Assembly: GCA_966430775.1 (NCBI GenBank)
Contig: CBJMMB010000163.1
Coordinates: forward strand, 1-5,729
Origin: Dyella_B sp966430775
GTDB taxonomy: Bacteria > Pseudomonadota > Gammaproteobacteria > Xanthomonadales > Rhodanobacteraceae
Direction: 5' to 3'
DNA length: 5,729 bases
Shown: positions 4,848 through 5,729 of the stretch, in pieces
Layout of the letters: each line of letters begins with the position of its first letter
Numbering within the stretch: the first letter of the stretch is position 1
The notes under the pieces: model-generated
What the model saw: only the letters and a program-made list of their open reading frames with translations
Database searches by the model: none
Told to the model about the DNA's origin: nothing
Made by a program: the position numbers and the translations under genes

Positions 4848-5729
4848 TTACATGTGTCGTGCGAGCGCCCAGGCGACGTGCTCGCGCACCATCTCTGACG
4901 GATGCGCCGCTCGTGCCAGCAACGCGGTACGCACCTCCTCTGACGTGGGCGCATTCCCCAGCGCCACGGCGATATTGCGCAACCAGCCTTCGTACCCGGC
5001 GCGGCGAATCGCCATGCCTTCGGTGCGCTTGAGAAATTCCTCTTCGCTCCACGCGAACAGCTCCACCAGCTTGGCGCCATCCAGGCTGTGCCGGGGCGCG
5101 AAATCGGGTTCGGTGGCGTCCTGCGCGAACTTGTTCCATGGGCAGATCAATTGGCAATCGTCGCAACCGAAGATGCGGTTGCCCATCGGCGCGCGCAGCT
5201 CTTCGGGAATCGAGCCTTTCAGTTCGATCGTGAGATAGGAAATGCAGCGGCGCGCATCCAGCCGATACGGCGCGACGATCGCTTGCGTCGGACAGGTGTC
5301 GATGCATTTCCTGCAGGTACCGCAATGCGCGCTGGCCGGTTGGTCGACCGGCAACGGCAAGTTGGTATACAGCTCGCCAAGGAAGAAATACGAGCCTGCC
5401 TGGCGATGGATCAGCACGGTGTGCTTGCCGATCCAGCCGAGTCCTGCGTTGCGCGCCAATGCTTTTTCCAGCACCGGCGCGGAATCGACATAGGCGCGAT
5501 AACCAAAATCGCCCACGGCATCGCGAATGCGTTCGGCCAGTTTCTGCAGGCGGTTGCGCATCAGCTTGTGGTAGTCGCGCCCCAAGGCATAGCGCGCCAC
5601 ATAGCCGGCGTCGGCATCGCGCAGCACATCCCAGGCATGCTGGGTGCCGGGCGGCAGGTAATCCATGCGCACCGAAATCACGCGCTGCGTGCCGGGCTCG
5701 AGCTCATCCGGCCGGCTGCGCTTGGTGCC
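4848..5729 (-). CDS. queG: Epoxyqueuosine reductase QueG, N-terminus cut by the window edge
   Basis: QueG reduces epoxyqueuosine to queuosine at tRNA position 34 (GUN anticodons), using cobalamin and two [4Fe-4S] clusters. The frame stays open to the right edge: 293 residues are visible, starting GTKRSRPDELEPGTQRVISV, which aligns with E. coli QueG well inside the protein, so roughly 60-70 residues are missing. The GTG at 5681 is therefore not the start. Visible landmarks are ALGRDYHKLMRNRL, VDSAPVLEKALA with the presumed general acid (visible residue 82), the first cluster motif CGTCRKCIDTCP (cysteines at 136, 139, 142, 146), RRCISYL (162), the second motif GCDDCQLICPWN (189, 192, 196), and a C-terminal HEAT-like segment around RRAGYEGWLRNIAVALGNAP. 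The protein ends ALARHM, shorter than E. coli QueG. It converges on panD. Confidence 0.96.
   Translation of the reverse strand, partial: GTKRSRPDELEPGTQRVISVRMDYLPPGTQHAWDVLRDADAGYVARYALGRDYHKLMRNRLQKLAERIRDAVGDFGYRAYVDSAPVLEKALARNAGLGWIGKHTVLIHRQAGSYFFLGELYTNLPLPVDQPASAHCGTCRKCIDTCPTQAIVAPYRLDARRCISYLTIELKGSIPEELRAPMGNRIFGCDDCQLICPWNKFAQDATEPDFAPRHSLDGAKLVELFAWSEEEFLKRTEGMAIRRAGYEGWLRNIAVALGNAPTSEEVRTALLARAAHPSEMVREHVAWALARHM

Noticed and set aside
5238..5493. Plus-strand frames across queG
   Set aside because: Antisense to a protein with two intact iron-sulfur cluster motifs. No ribosome site or family resemblance.

Overview
The window is about 5.7 kb of GC-rich bacterial DNA that reads as a housekeeping segment of a gammaproteobacterial chromosome. 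The order pcnB-folK-panB-panC-panD and the protein sequences fit the Xanthomonadales, most likely the Rhodanobacteraceae (Dyella/Rhodanobacter/Frateuria type). That placement comes from recall of the families, not from a search.

Left part (1-564). On the minus strand lie the first 23 codons of a seven-iron ferredoxin (fdxA, running off the left edge) and a complete tRNA-Glu with anticodon CTC and encoded CCA, with a recognisable sigma70-type promoter upstream of it. Positions 242-564 hold no convincing protein gene. Positions 395-573 form a very long imperfect inverted repeat whose right arm contains the Shine-Dalgarno sequence and start codon of pcnB. This is the most unusual feature of the window.

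Middle part (565-4659). Five plus-strand genes: pcnB (poly(A) polymerase) and folK (HPPK, folate pathway) share a TGATG stop/start overlap. panB and panC are 13 nt apart. panD is separated from panC by 132 nt. PanB, PanC and PanD together supply pantothenate, the precursor of coenzyme A: PanB and the downstream reductase make pantoate, PanD makes beta-alanine, and PanC joins the two. Candidate promoters with an identical GGATAATT -10 region precede panB and panD.

Right part (4660-5729). A gene-free stretch of 188 nt between the convergent panD and queG is packed with palindromic repeats of two kinds: two GTAGGTTGGG-type palindromes flank a REP/BIME-like double hairpin of the ATTCCGG-N6-CCGGAAT type. 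On the minus strand queG (epoxyqueuosine reductase, tRNA queuosine pathway) follows. It lacks its N-terminus because it runs off the right edge.

I see no phage, insertion sequence, CRISPR array or defence locus, and nothing I would call a new multi-gene system. The candidate worth pursuing is the pcnB leader hairpin.
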